The translations under genes were made by a program, and so were the position numbers. This document shows, piece by piece, positions 21,705 through 31,042 of a stretch of DNA of 64,000 bases. Under the pieces are notes generated by a model, which saw only the letters and a list, made by a program, of their open reading frames with translations, was not told the DNA's origin and ran no database searches. Each line of letters opens with the position of its first letter. Positions within the stretch are counted from its first letter, which is position 1. The DNA comes from CAVYXF01 sp963772335 (lineage in GTDB: Bacteria; Pseudomonadota; Alphaproteobacteria; Rhizobiales; Rhodomicrobiaceae): positions 124,001 through 188,000 of the forward strand of contig CAVYXF010000005.1 of NCBI GenBank assembly GCA_963772335.1, given 5' to 3'.

Positions 21705-22004
21705 TCAGTATGGGTAGCTTCCGTGACGCCCATATCCTCTGTCATGAGAAGGGTAATAGTCGTCATCACCATCCCACGGGTCAAACTCCGGATTGTAGGC
21801 CGGGTCGCAAACCAACTTCCAGGCTCGGCGATGAAACGGACAAAGAAACTGTCCGTCGACCCAATGGCAATCATAAAAACGCGGCTTGAATTCAGGTTTC
21901 CACCGGCAGTTGACTCCCTCATCATGTGCAAAGCTTGGCGTAGCAACGCTAAGCATTGGCATGGATAACAGAGCCGCGAAAATAACCCCGCTGTAACGTC
22001 TCAT
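21705..22004 (-). CDS. Small secreted hypothetical protein
   Basis: 99 residues. Residues 1-26 form a signal peptide (GVIFAALLSMPMLSVATPSFA then HDEG). The mature part is aromatic-rich with three Cys (NCRWKP, YDCHW, LVCDPAY) and ends in a DGDDDYY / RGYGRHGSYPY tail. No known domain recognised. It has its own terminator. It resembles in style the secreted protein at 22458, suggesting periplasmic or surface location. Function unknown. Confidence 0.7.
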   Translation of the reverse strand: MRRYSGVIFAALLSMPMLSVATPSFAHDEGVNCRWKPEFKPRFYDCHWVDGQFLCPFHRRAWKLVCDPAYNPEFDPWDGDDDYYPSHDRGYGRHGSYPY

Positions 22005-22457
22005 GGTACTGTCCTACTAGTGCCTCACAATGCTGCGAAAATGTACCACATTGGGACGGCTAGGTATTCTCTTAAAACGATGAAGAAGATGAAAACTGAC
22101 GAAATGGTTAAAAATGTATATTCAATATCCAGTTATAGGGCGATCTGAATAAGTACTGACGTTGCATTAAGCTTGAGAGCAATCGATCATTTCATCCTGT
22201 ACGGAACTCATCAAAGGCGAGCTTTCCACGATGGCGCGTCGGCAGCACTGCAAGCCAAGCCGCGAACGAGTTTTTTGGCCCCACGACGAGCTGCGCTTCT
22301 CGGGGTCGGCGCGCGGGATATGCTGTTCCTGAAATCGGCGGCGGGTGGGGAACAGGGCAGTCCCAACAGGGCGTCCGCTTCCCCTTCCCCAAATGCCAGC
22401 GCGACGAAGCCAAAGCAACCCTCGGAAGGAAAGATTTCTTGGTCAACAGCCCTGCCC
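22005..22457. other. Intergenic, no gene recognised
   Basis: About 450 bases between two small secreted-protein genes on the minus strand. The part next to 22005 is A/T-richer and should hold the promoter of the 21705 gene. Open frames here lack domains and ribosome sites. Confidence 0.4.
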
Positions 22458-22820
22458 TCAGTCGTAGCGATCATGGCAGGAGCGATAGCCGTGATTGGGC
22501 ACCCAGTAGCAATGCCTGCGAGCGCCATCGCATCTGGTATAGTAGCGACAGTATTTGCGACCGTCGATGTAGTAGCACTCCCGTTCTTTCCAGCAATACC
22601 GCCGCGACCAATCGCAGACCCTTCTCTGATAGATCGGTCCGTAAGCGCAGCGCCAACCGGGGTAGCGGCGGTAATAAGGATCGTAGCCGCCGGCATTGTA
22701 ACCGTGGTCGCTATCATAGCCTGGCCCTGCATACTCGCCCGCGTTACCCGGAGAAACGAGCGCAATCAGCACCGCGGTTGCCAGCAAGGCCGCGATCAAA
22801 GGGGAAATACCACGTCTCAT
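22458..22820 (-). CDS. Small secreted Cys/Tyr-rich protein
   Basis: 120 residues from ATG 22820. Signal peptide about 1-27 (ISPLIAALLATAVLIALVSP, GNA). The mature region is rich in Tyr, Arg and Cys: GWRCAYGP, RRVCDWSRRYCWKERECYYI, YCRYYTRCDG, RHCYW, RSCHDRYD. Eight or so cysteines suggest disulfides in the periplasm. No family assigned. An ATG 26 codons upstream is less likely because it would place polar residues before the signal peptide. Confidence 0.65.
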   Translation of the reverse strand: MRRGISPLIAALLATAVLIALVSPGNAGEYAGPGYDSDHGYNAGGYDPYYRRYPGWRCAYGPIYQRRVCDWSRRYCWKERECYYIDGRKYCRYYTRCDGARRHCYWVPNHGYRSCHDRYD

Positions 22821-22986
22821 AACCGGTGGCCCTAGCGTCTTATAAATCGTTAAAATCGTAACACGATGAAGCAGCGTGGGATCATTACAAGACGCCATTG
22901 TTCTGGAAAATTGCGAATATGGTTAACGCGTCTTCTTATCGTCAACTAAGCGACGCAACAGCATGCCAAATATTGAGGAGAAATAA

Positions 22987-23371
22987 GTGTCGATCATCTC
23001 TCCGTCCCTGTGACCGATATTGCGAAAGCTCGAGCTTTCTATGACGCAGCGCTGGCGGCGCTCGGAGCCGAGCTGCTGATGAGCTTCGACCGTGATGAGG
23101 TGCAGGTGTCTGGATATGGCAGGGGCGGCAAGCCGTCATTCTGGATCGCACAGCGCACCAGCGAGACGCGGTCCCGATGCCCGGGCATATCGCCTTTGCC
23201 GCACTCGACCGGAATACGGTCGATGCGTTTTACCAGGCGGCACTTGCGGCTGGCGCGGTCGACGACGGCGCACCCGGCCTTCGTCCCCATTACCATGCCA
23301 ACTATTACGCGGCGTTCGTTATCGACCCCGATGGACACCGCATCGAAGCCGTCTGCCACGCGCCGGTCTGA
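22987..23371 (+). pseudogene. VOC/glyoxalase-family protein, frameshifted
   Basis: A strong ribosome site (GAGGAG at 22975-22980) precedes GTG 22987, but the conserved start of the family, DHLSVPVTDIAKARAFYDAA, is one base out of frame with it. A second shift near 23172 is needed to pass from GYGRGGKPSFWIAQRTSETR to PGHIAFAALDRNTVDAFYQA, then RPHYHANYYAAFVIDPDGHR and IEAVCHAPV. The assembled protein would be a typical 128-residue VOC dioxygenase/lyase-like fold. Two indels make function unlikely unless they are sequence errors. Confidence 0.8.
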
Positions 23372-23418
23372 TCGAAATGAACGGAGGCTGGATCAAGCCT
23401 CCGTTTACCTTTCGGCAC

Positions 23419-23937
23419 TCACTTGCATTTGAAGGTAATCGTGCGAACAACGACGTTATTGAGTTCGTTGCTTTCCTTGATCTCGTTGTAGGGGTCGACC
23501 ACGATCATGATCTTCCGCGGACCATTGAAGCCGCGATTGTCCTTCACCGCTCCCTTGCCGGCGAGAATATCGGTGGAGAACAGTTCGTTCGGCTGAAGGG
23601 CGTTCGGAACGATGTCCTCGTCCTTGACGTCGAGATTTTCTGGGAGATAGACCGCAGAGATTGGCTTGGCCAGAAGCCGATCAGCGCGCTGATCGCCGCG
23701 GTTCTTGATCGCGATCGTACCTTTAATAAGCGGATCGTCCACATTGCATCCGCCGGGTTCGACGACCGTCTCGCTATCGACGATCGCGATGTCAGGGCCA
23801 GGCCCCGTTGTGACGGCAACTGGAGCCGGTTCTGGCTCGGGCTGCTTCTTTTTCTTAGCCTGCGCCATTCCATCCTGGCCCCCCAGGACGATTGCCCCTA
23901 CGAGCGACAAAGCCGCAACCGCGTAGAATGGTCTCAT
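23419..23937 (-). CDS. Secreted CARDB-like protein
   Basis: 172 residues. Signal peptide 1-26 (YAVAALSLVGAIVLGGQDGM, AQA), then a Lys/Pro-rich linker KKKKQPEPEPAP, then one immunoglobulin-like domain. KGTIAIKNRGDQRAD and VVDPYNEIKESNELNNVVVR fit the CARDB pattern, in which NExNEsNN marks the last strands. Probably periplasmic or surface adhesion/structural role. It converges on the VOC remnant. Confidence 0.7.
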   Translation of the reverse strand: MRPFYAVAALSLVGAIVLGGQDGMAQAKKKKQPEPEPAPVAVTTGPGPDIAIVDSETVVEPGGCNVDDPLIKGTIAIKNRGDQRADRLLAKPISAVYLPENLDVKDEDIVPNALQPNELFSTDILAGKGAVKDNRGFNGPRKIMIVVDPYNEIKESNELNNVVVRTITFKCK

Positions 23938-24136
23938 ACTTGGTCCCCACCGTTGCTACATTATAACCGGTATTTCCTGCCCTAGCAGTAGAAGGAATGC
24001 TCTACGGCGGGCGACAGCTCTATCAGACTTTCCAGCGCACTGCCATTCCAGAGTTAATATCCCCCTTTAACCCGCCGACATATATAAGCTGGTGTGATCT
24101 CAAGGAGCCGGCAGCGTCCGGAAAACACAGTCGTCG

Positions 24137-25561
24137 ATGTCCTCACGCATTCTCACTCCGCTTATCGTCGCCTGCGCTCTCTTTATGGAGAACCTCAACT
24201 CCACCGTTATCGCCACCTCCTTGCCCGCCATTGCGCGCGACATGAACGAGGACCCGATTGGGCTGAAACTGGCACTAACGAGCTATCTGCTCTCGCTTGC
24301 GGTGTTCATCCCGGTGAGCGGCTGGGCTGCTGACCGGTACGGCGCCAAGACTGTGTTCCGCGCCGCAATCGTTATTTTCATGGCCGGATCGATTGCCTGC
24401 GGCTTTGCAGTCAGCCTGCCGGATTTCGTACTGTTCCGGATCATCCAGGGGCTCGGCGGGGCGATGATGGTGCCGGTCGGGCAACTCGTCGTGCTTCGTT
24501 CAGTGCCGAAAGGCGAGTACGTCTCAGCCTTGTCCTGGTTCACCATCCCTGCGCTGATCGGGCCGATCCTGGGACCGCCGATCGGCGGCTTTATCACCAC
24601 CTATGCGCATTGGCGCTGGATCTTCTTCATCAACGTGCCGATCGGCCTCCTCGGCATTGCGCTTGTCACCCGCTTCATCGGTGATATCCGTGAGGAGAAT
24701 ACACCGCCCCTCGACCGGCTCGGCCTTTTGCTTCTCGGGATTGGGCTATCGGGAATTGTTTTCGGTCTTGCCGTGGTCGGCCAGCGGCTCGTGCCATTTT
24801 GGCTGGCCGGCGGAATTGCCGCCACGGGCGTGGTTTTCTGTCTGCTTTACGCCCGGCATGCACGGCGAAAGCGCCATCCTGTGCTTGATTTGCGGCTGCT
24901 CGGCATCTCCACCTTCCGGGCCAGCGTGATCGGCGGATCGATCTTCCGCATCGGCGTCGGAGCCTCGCCATTCCTGCTGCCGCTTTTGTTTCAGGTCGGC
25001 TTTGGGCTTAGCGCCTTTGCATCAGGCTTGCTCACCTTCGCCTCGGCAGCCGGGGCGATGACGATGAAATTCACCGCCCAGCCGATTCTGAAGCGCCTCG
25101 GCTTCCGCAAGGTGCTGATCATCAATGGCATCATCAGCGCGTGCTTTATCGGCGCGTATGGGTTTTTTTCGCCCGCAACGCCACATGCGCTAATCATCGC
25201 CATCCTGCTGACCGGCGGCTTCTTCCGCTCGCTGGAGTTCACCTCCATCAATGTCCTTGCCTATGCCGATGTGCCTGACCCGAGCATGAGCCAGGCGACC
25301 AGCTTCGTTAGCGCCGCACAGCAGGTTTCGCTGTCGATCGGGGTGGCCGCGGCTGCGCTGATTCTGGAGGCGGTGCGCTGGGAACGTGGCGACCCATCGA
25401 TCACGGCCCAGGACTTCATGCCGGCGTTCTTTGTCGTGGCGCTGATCAGCGCCACCTGCACGCTGGTATTTGCGATGCTCCCGCGGGATGCCGGCGCCGA
25501 GCTGTCGGGCCGCGCAGTAGAGGAGGCGGACGCCGTTCCTGTGACGCCCGCCGCACCCTAA
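24137..25561 (+). CDS. MFS exporter, DHA2 (EmrB/QacA) type
   Basis: 474 residues with about 14 membrane segments. The N-terminal motif MENLNSTVIATSLPAIARDM and motif A at AADRYGAKTVF are typical of DHA2 drug:H+ antiporters, as is motif C (GPILGPPIGGFI). Predicted to expel hydrophobic compounds across the inner membrane. No membrane-fusion partner (EmrA) is adjacent. It ends 13 bases before the convergent thrS stop. Confidence 0.9.
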   Translation: MSSRILTPLIVACALFMENLNSTVIATSLPAIARDMNEDPIGLKLALTSYLLSLAVFIPVSGWAADRYGAKTVFRAAIVIFMAGSIACGFAVSLPDFVLFRIIQGLGGAMMVPVGQLVVLRSVPKGEYVSALSWFTIPALIGPILGPPIGGFITTYAHWRWIFFINVPIGLLGIALVTRFIGDIREENTPPLDRLGLLLLGIGLSGIVFGLAVVGQRLVPFWLAGGIAATGVVFCLLYARHARRKRHPVLDLRLLGISTFRASVIGGSIFRIGVGASPFLLPLLFQVGFGLSAFASGLLTFASAAGAMTMKFTAQPILKRLGFRKVLIINGIISACFIGAYGFFSPATPHALIIAILLTGGFFRSLEFTSINVLAYADVPDPSMSQATSFVSAAQQVSLSIGVAAAALILEAVRWERGDPSITAQDFMPAFFVVALISATCTLVFAMLPRDAGAELSGRAVEEADAVPVTPAAP

Positions 25562-25574
25562 CTGAAAGGCGCCG

Positions 25575-27542
25575 CTAAGCGGCTTTGCTCTTCGAGGTCT
25601 TGCTTGCTTTCGCCGGCTTGCCGCGCAGGTCCGGCGGCAGCGCTTCTTCCGCCGTCAGCGAGGCGATCGCCTCGGCGAGCGGCAAGGTCTGCTGTGCCTG
25701 GCTGCCGAGCCGGCGAATGGAGACGGTACCTTCCTCCGCCTCGCGCTTGCCGACCACGAACAGTACCGGGATCTTCGCCAGCGAGTGCTCGCGCACCTTG
25801 TAGTTGATCTTCTCGTTGCGTAGGTCCGTCTCGACGCGCAAGCCCGCGGCACGCAGTTCGCGCGCCACGTCGTTCGCGTAGCCGTCGGCCTCCGAGACAA
25901 TAGTCGCGACGATGATCTGCACCGGCGACAGCCAGAGCGGCAGGTGCCCGGCATAGTTCTCGATCAGGATGCCGATGAAGCGCTCCAGCGAGCCGAACAT
26001 AGCGCGATGGATCATCACCGGCACATGCTTGGCCCCATCCGCGCCGATATAGAAGGCGCCGAGACGCTCGGGCATGTTGAGGTCCACCTGCACGGTGCCG
26101 CACTGCCAGTCGCGCCCGATCGCATCGCGAAGGGTATATTCCAGCTTCGGGCCGTAGAACGCGCCCTCGCCTTCATTCAGCAGATAGGGCTGGCCGGCAG
26201 CCTTCATCGCATCCTTGAGCGCAGCCTCCGCCTTGTCCCAGACCGCATCCGACCCGACCCGCTTCTCAGGACGGGTGGCCAGCTTGATCTGCACATCCTT
26301 GAAACCGAAGTCCTCATAGATTGACAGGATCAGCCGGTTCAGCTTGAGACATTCCTCGGTGAGCTGCTCCTCGGTGCAGAAGATGTGCGCGTCATCCTGG
26401 GTGAAATGGCGCACGCGCATGATGCCGTGCAGGGCGCCTGATGGCTCGTAACGGTGCACTTTGCCGAACTCGGCGAGCTTCAGCGGCAGGTCGCGGTAGC
26501 TCTTCAGCCCGTTCTTGAAGATCTGCACATGGCCGGGGCAGTTCATCGGCTTGCAGCAATAGACCTTCTCATCGGGAGTTTCCGCGATGTACATGTTCTC
26601 GCGGAACTTCTCCCAATGCCCGGACTGCTCCCAGAGGGTGCGCTCCAACAGATCGGGCGAGTTCACCTCGACAAAGCCTTCAGCATTCTGCCGACGGCGG
26701 ATGTAGTTCACCAGATTCTGGAAGAGCTGCCATCCCTTCGGGTGCCAGAAGACCGACCCTTGCGCCTCTTCCTGGAAGTGGAACAGGTCCATCTCGCGCC
26801 CCAAGCGGCGATGATCGCGCTTTTCCGCCTCCTCCAGCATCTGCAGGTAGGCCGCAAGCTCCTCCTCCTTCGCCCAGGCGGTGCCATAGATGCGCTGAAG
26901 CTGCGGATTGCGGTGGTCGCCGCGCCAATAGGAGCCAGCGAGCTTGGTCAGCTTGAATGCTTTCCCGACCTTTCCGGTTGAGGTCATATGCGGGCCGCGG
27001 CACAGGTCCAGCCACTCGCCTTGCCGGTAGATCTTCACATCCTGATCTTCAGGGATCGCATCGACCAGCTCGACCTTGAAGGCTTCGCCGTGTTTTTCAA
27101 AATAACTCCGTGCCTCGTCGCGGCTCCAAATTTCCTTGGTGAAAGGTTTATCTGCGGCAATGATTTCCCGCATCTTCGCCTCAATCTTGGCAAGATCATC
27201 TGGCGAAAAACTCTCTTTACGATAGAAGTCGTAGTAGAAGCCGTTCTCGATCACCGGTCCGATGGTGACCTGGGTGCCGGGATAAAGCGCCTGCACGGCC
27301 TCGGCCATCACATGGGCCGCATCGTGCCGGATAAGCTCGAGCGCTTCCGGATCGTCGCGGGTGAGAATTTTCAGTGAGCCACTTTGGTTGATCGGGTCGG
27401 CAAGATCGGCGAGCGCGCCGTTAAGGCTTATGGCGACGGCCTTCTTAGCCAGCGACTTGGATATGGAAGCGGCAAGTTCGGCGCCGGTAATCCCGGGTTG
27501 AAAGTCGCGAACGGAGCCGTCGGGAAAGGTGAGGTGAATCAT
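25575..27542 (-). CDS. thrS: Threonyl-tRNA synthetase
   Basis: 655 residues from ATG 27542, the best fit to the family start (MIHLTFPDGSVRDFQPG). TGS domain at about 1-62; editing domain with H73-x3-H77 (HDAAHVMAEAV); class II core with zinc ligands in CKPMNCPGH; motif 2 VHRYEPSGALHGIMRVRHFT and motif 3 near the end (GSLERFIGILIENYAG); anticodon-binding domain from about 550. Full length and intact. No T-box or leader peptide was found in the 290 bases upstream. Confidence 0.97.
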   Translation of the reverse strand: MIHLTFPDGSVRDFQPGITGAELAASISKSLAKKAVAISLNGALADLADPINQSGSLKILTRDDPEALELIRHDAAHVMAEAVQALYPGTQVTIGPVIENGFYYDFYRKESFSPDDLAKIEAKMREIIAADKPFTKEIWSRDEARSYFEKHGEAFKVELVDAIPEDQDVKIYRQGEWLDLCRGPHMTSTGKVGKAFKLTKLAGSYWRGDHRNPQLQRIYGTAWAKEEELAAYLQMLEEAEKRDHRRLGREMDLFHFQEEAQGSVFWHPKGWQLFQNLVNYIRRRQNAEGFVEVNSPDLLERTLWEQSGHWEKFRENMYIAETPDEKVYCCKPMNCPGHVQIFKNGLKSYRDLPLKLAEFGKVHRYEPSGALHGIMRVRHFTQDDAHIFCTEEQLTEECLKLNRLILSIYEDFGFKDVQIKLATRPEKRVGSDAVWDKAEAALKDAMKAAGQPYLLNEGEGAFYGPKLEYTLRDAIGRDWQCGTVQVDLNMPERLGAFYIGADGAKHVPVMIHRAMFGSLERFIGILIENYAGHLPLWLSPVQIIVATIVSEADGYANDVARELRAAGLRVETDLRNEKINYKVREHSLAKIPVLFVVGKREAEEGTVSIRRLGSQAQQTLPLAEAIASLTAEEALPPDLRGKPAKASKTSKSKAA

Positions 27543-27830
27543 GTCAGGTCCTCTCACTCCCGCAAACCCTGCGGGTAAGATCGTTCAGGAAGAACGCTGC
27601 ATAACATCAGCCTGGCCTTTGTTCAAGGCACGCGACTGCTAGTGCGGCTTTAGGTTCTGAAGTTCGCATAAAGTCCGCAATCATGGTGCGAACTTCAGCT
27701 CCGCATACTAAGGCGATGTACCCAGGAGGTTAATTTTGCGTTCACATCCAGAAATAGGCTAAGGTCCACCTAAAAACAATACACCCTTCCCCCTGACACT
27801 GGGATATCCAGCAAGCACGGAGAGCAAGCC

Positions 27831-29015
27831 ATGCGTCCCTTCTTCCGCTCTGTCGCAATGGCGCTATTGACGACAGGGGCAATTCTCTCCACCGGCCTCG
27901 CCATCGCCCAGCAGGCACCGCAGCCTGTCCACAGAAGCGCGGCGGCTACGCCAAATACCGCGAGCCCGACCGAAAGGGATGATCTCGTCACCCGGCTGAA
28001 CGCCAACACGGTGACGCTGGTGTCGGGTAATCCGAACGGCACCTATCTGAGCATCGCCTACGACATCTCCGCCGTGCTCGATCATGGCGACGAGCTGCGT
28101 ATCCTGCCGGTGATCGGCAAAGGTGGCGGCCAGAATGTAAAGGACATCCTTTACTTGCGCGGCATCGATATGGGCATCACCCAGGCCAACATATTGCGCT
28201 ACTTCAACGAGAGCGGGGAGGTTGGCAAGAACATCGAGAACCGTCTGCGTTACATCGCGCGCCTCTACAACGAGGAGATGCACGTGCTCGCCCGTACCGA
28301 GATCAACACGCTGCAGGACCTCAAAGACAAGAAGGTCAATTTCAGCGACGTCGGCAGCGGCACGCAAACCACCAGCCAGCTGATTTTCAAGGACCTGAAA
28401 ATTCCGGTCGAGGAAGTCAATATGGGCCAGGCGGACGCCTTCGAAGCGCTGAAAAAAGGCGAGATCGATGCCACTATTCTGATCGCCGGCAAACCGACCG
28501 GCGCCTATGGCAAGCTGCGCCCCGATCCGGCCTATCACTTCATCTCCGTGCCCTACTCGCCGGAGCTCTTCGACCAGTATCTACCGACCAAGCTGACCAA
28601 TGACGACTATCCCAATATGATCCCCCAGGATCAGCCGATCGAAACGATTGCCGTCAGCGCGGTGCTGGCCGTGTTCAACTGGCCGCCGAATACAGATCGC
28701 TACCGGCGGGTTGCGAAATTCACCGAAGCGTTCTTCGCCAACTTCGAAAAGTTCCTGGAGAAGCCGCGCCATCCGAAGTGGAAGGAAGTCAACCTTGCGG
28801 CCGAGCTGCCGGGCTGGACGCGCTTTGCTCCCGCTCAGGAGATTATTGATAAGCAACAAGATCCGAGTAGCAACGCAGAGCTGAAGCAGGCTTTTGAGGA
28901 GTTTCTGGCCAAGCTTTCGCCGAACGATGGCAAGCAGGTGACCAAAGCCCGCCGGGACGAGTTGTTCGCGAAATTCCTCGAATGGCACAAGACCACGCAA
29001 AGCACCGCGCGCTAG
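27831..29015 (+). CDS. TAXI-family TRAP-type solute-binding protein
   Basis: 394 residues with a signal peptide ending near LSTGLAIAQ. The TAXI fold is visible in VSGNPNGTYLSIAYDISAVL, ILPVIGKGGGQNVKDILYLR and VNFSDVGSGTQTTSQLIF. TAXI proteins deliver substrates such as glutamate-like acids to TRAP membrane subunits. No TRAP membrane genes are adjacent, so it is an orphan or works with a distant partner. A charged C-terminal extension follows residue 330. Confidence 0.85.
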   Translation: MRPFFRSVAMALLTTGAILSTGLAIAQQAPQPVHRSAAATPNTASPTERDDLVTRLNANTVTLVSGNPNGTYLSIAYDISAVLDHGDELRILPVIGKGGGQNVKDILYLRGIDMGITQANILRYFNESGEVGKNIENRLRYIARLYNEEMHVLARTEINTLQDLKDKKVNFSDVGSGTQTTSQLIFKDLKIPVEEVNMGQADAFEALKKGEIDATILIAGKPTGAYGKLRPDPAYHFISVPYSPELFDQYLPTKLTNDDYPNMIPQDQPIETIAVSAVLAVFNWPPNTDRYRRVAKFTEAFFANFEKFLEKPRHPKWKEVNLAAELPGWTRFAPAQEIIDKQQDPSSNAELKQAFEEFLAKLSPNDGKQVTKARRDELFAKFLEWHKTTQSTAR

Positions 29016-29124
29016 CGCGTGATCGACTCAGATGAAAGCGGAGCACGCTCCTTCCTCAAGGCAGGGACGAAGTCCTCGCGGAAGCAGAAATCTTGAGCAG
29101 ATTGCTAGCAGGCTGTTGAAGAAG

Positions 29125-29469
29125 TCAGGCGTGTTCGCAGACAAAGGCAGAATCATCGCCGTTGTGGATATAGAAGTGGCCGACGAGGCGACCGGCGGTG
29201 CCGATCATGGCCCATCCGCGACCGCAGGCGGGATCATTTTCGTCGTGACCTTCCCAGGAGAACTCCGCACAGGCTGATCCATCGCGTGCGCCGTATCGAA
29301 CGTCGAGGAAGCCCTTGAGCGCGCCGAAGGCGATTTCGCCGTCCGCCGAGCCTTTAAACGTGAGATGCGCCTCTTCGACGAGATCAAGGAAGTCCTCGCC
29401 CCAGTTGTCCATCTCAACGATGCGCCAGCGGCCGGCGAAGGCCTTGGCGAAGGCGGGAACCCTGGCCAT
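29125..29469 (-). CDS. Passenger protein of the IS5-type element, function unknown
   Basis: 114 residues (MARVPAFAKAFAGRWRIVEM, DNWGEDFLDLVEEAHLTFKG). The centre KGFLDVRYGARDGSACAEFS and the end HFYIHNGDDSAFVCE look like a small single-domain soluble protein. It lies inside the inverted repeats, downstream of the transposase, and its ATG overlaps the transposase stop as TGATG. As I recall, similar proteins are widespread as hypothetical proteins in Alphaproteobacteria. No catalytic motif recognised. Confidence 0.7.
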   Translation of the reverse strand: MARVPAFAKAFAGRWRIVEMDNWGEDFLDLVEEAHLTFKGSADGEIAFGALKGFLDVRYGARDGSACAEFSWEGHDENDPACGRGWAMIGTAGRLVGHFYIHNGDDSAFVCEHA

Positions 29470-30560
29470 CAGCCGGTCTCCGCCATGAGTTTGGGCAGCC
29501 GGACCAGATTGTATGCGGCGGCTGCCAAGGTGAAGGCCCAGCCGACACGATCGCGGCCGCGTAACTTCGTCTTGTCCTGGCCGGCGACCGTCTTGATCCA
29601 GCCGAACGCCTCCTCAATGCGCTTGCGGATACGCTGGCTGACGCCATAGCCGCTGTGCCGGGTCGTGCGGCCGTCGATCGCCGAACGTCGGCCGCTGGTG
29701 TTCCGCGCCACGTGCGGCGTCACCTTCATCGAGCGCAACTCATTGACGAAGTCCTGTGCATCATAAGCCTTGTCGGCGCCGAGCGTGATCGCTCGCGGCC
29801 GGTCGGCGCGCGCCTCGATCATGTGCAGCGCCGCTACCCGTTCGGCATGACCGTCAGCCAACGTCAGGCAGGCATCGACCAGCAATCCGTGGCGGTTCTC
29901 CATCAATCCATGCCCCATGAAGCACAGCTTCGCCTCCTTGCCTTTGCCCTTCCTGTAGAGCCGCGCCTCGGGATCGGTGGCCGAGGCATGCGTGTGGTTG
30001 GTCCGCTTTTGGCCATGGAAGTCAGCTTCGGCATTGCGCCCGCCGCCTGGAACCGGCGGCTCGCCAGAGCCATCCCTCGGCTTGACGCTCTTCATCGACG
30101 CCCAGGCCTCGATCAGCGTGCCGTCGACCGAGAAGTGATCGGTAGACACGAGCTTTCTCACCTTGGGCTGGGCCAGCACCGACGCCAGAAACTTCGCCGC
30201 GATATCGCCCTCCAGCAGCCGGTCGCGGTTCTTCGAAAACACCGAATGGTCCCACGCCGCGTCATCGACGCCGATGCCCACGAACCAGCGGAACAGAAGG
30301 TCGTATTCCAGCCGCTCCATCAAGAGCCGCTCCGAGCGGATCGAGTAGAACGCCTGCAACAACATCGACCGCAGCAGCTTCTCCGGCGGGATCGACGGCC
30401 GTCCGATCGGTGAATACAGCACGGCGAACTCGCGCTCCAGCGCAGCAAGCGCTTCGTTCACGATCACCCGGATCGCCCGCAATGGATGATCGCGCCGAAC
30501 CCGCGCCTCCAAATCCACATAGCTGAAAAGCTCGCCTGTTCGAGTGTCGCCGCCCCGCAT
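29469..30560 (-). CDS. IS5-type transposase
   Basis: 363 residues, intact. The N-terminal DUF772 domain reads GRPSIPPEKLLRSMLLQAFY and SERLLMERLEYDLLFRWFVG. The DDE core includes FSVDGTLIEAWASMKS (first D), ITLGADKAYDAQDFV (second D) and RIRKRIEEAFGWIKTVAG (E). A charged insertion (ADFHGQKRTNHTHASATDPE) is typical of this IS5 branch. Product of the element bounded at 29109-30637. Confidence 0.92.
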   Translation of the reverse strand: MRGGDTRTGELFSYVDLEARVRRDHPLRAIRVIVNEALAALEREFAVLYSPIGRPSIPPEKLLRSMLLQAFYSIRSERLLMERLEYDLLFRWFVGIGVDDAAWDHSVFSKNRDRLLEGDIAAKFLASVLAQPKVRKLVSTDHFSVDGTLIEAWASMKSVKPRDGSGEPPVPGGGRNAEADFHGQKRTNHTHASATDPEARLYRKGKGKEAKLCFMGHGLMENRHGLLVDACLTLADGHAERVAALHMIEARADRPRAITLGADKAYDAQDFVNELRSMKVTPHVARNTSGRRSAIDGRTTRHSGYGVSQRIRKRIEEAFGWIKTVAGQDKTKLRGRDRVGWAFTLAAAAYNLVRLPKLMAETG

Positions 30561-30701
30561 GCATCGGTCTCCGAATCCATTCGAAGCGAATGAATCACGC
30601 CCAGGGCCTGCCGACGAGCGACTTTTTCAACAACCTGCTAGGCCTCGTCAACCGATGTGCTTTGCACAAAAAGTGGCAAGAGACGCCATCATGACTAAGT
30701 G

Positions 30702-31010
30702 TCATGACACCCCGGGCTGAAACCAACACCGAGGAGTCATTGTTGGGCCTCCAGAGCCTTCTGCGGGCTCGAAGCCCATTGAGACCATGCACGCGTGTTC
30801 ATGTTCGTCCGCTGAGGGCATGATCAGCCAGCCATTTGGAAAGAAGGCTCTTCCCCTCGCTATGCTAACCCACGTTCCGTACGGTGTTTTGGTTTTTTTG
30901 ATCACCACTCCGCAGTCTTTACCCGAACAGCATATTGGTGGATACCACTCATGCGCATTTGCCGCGTGAATGCAAAATAGAAGCAAAAGAGCTGCTGCCG
31001 CGTGTCTCAT
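30702..31010 (-). CDS. Small secreted protein
   Basis: 102 residues from ATG 31010, with GGGAG about seven bases upstream. Signal peptide MRHAAAALLLLFCIHAANA, then HEWYPPICCSGKDCGVV, a Cys-rich start I recognise from conserved hyphomicrobial secreted proteins. The C-terminus (MTPRCWFQPG) carries another Cys. Function unknown; periplasmic location inferred. Confidence 0.75.
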   Translation of the reverse strand: MRHAAAALLLLFCIHAANAHEWYPPICCSGKDCGVVIKKTKTPYGTWVSIARGRAFFPNGWLIMPSADEHEHACMVSMGFEPAEGSGGPTMTPRCWFQPGVS

Positions 31011-31042
31011 TGATATCTCCCGGAGCTGAAGACAGCAGAAGA

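Larger units (their letters stand above)
29109..30637 (-). mobile_element. IS5-type element with a passenger gene
   Basis: Inverted ends CAGGCTGTTGAAGAAGTC (29109-) and, inward from the right, CAGGTTGTTGAAAAAGTC (30637 backwards), each preceded by CTAG (29105-29108 and 30638-30641), the expected 4-bp target duplication. The element of about 1.53 kb carries the transposase and a second, translationally coupled gene. Confidence 0.88.
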
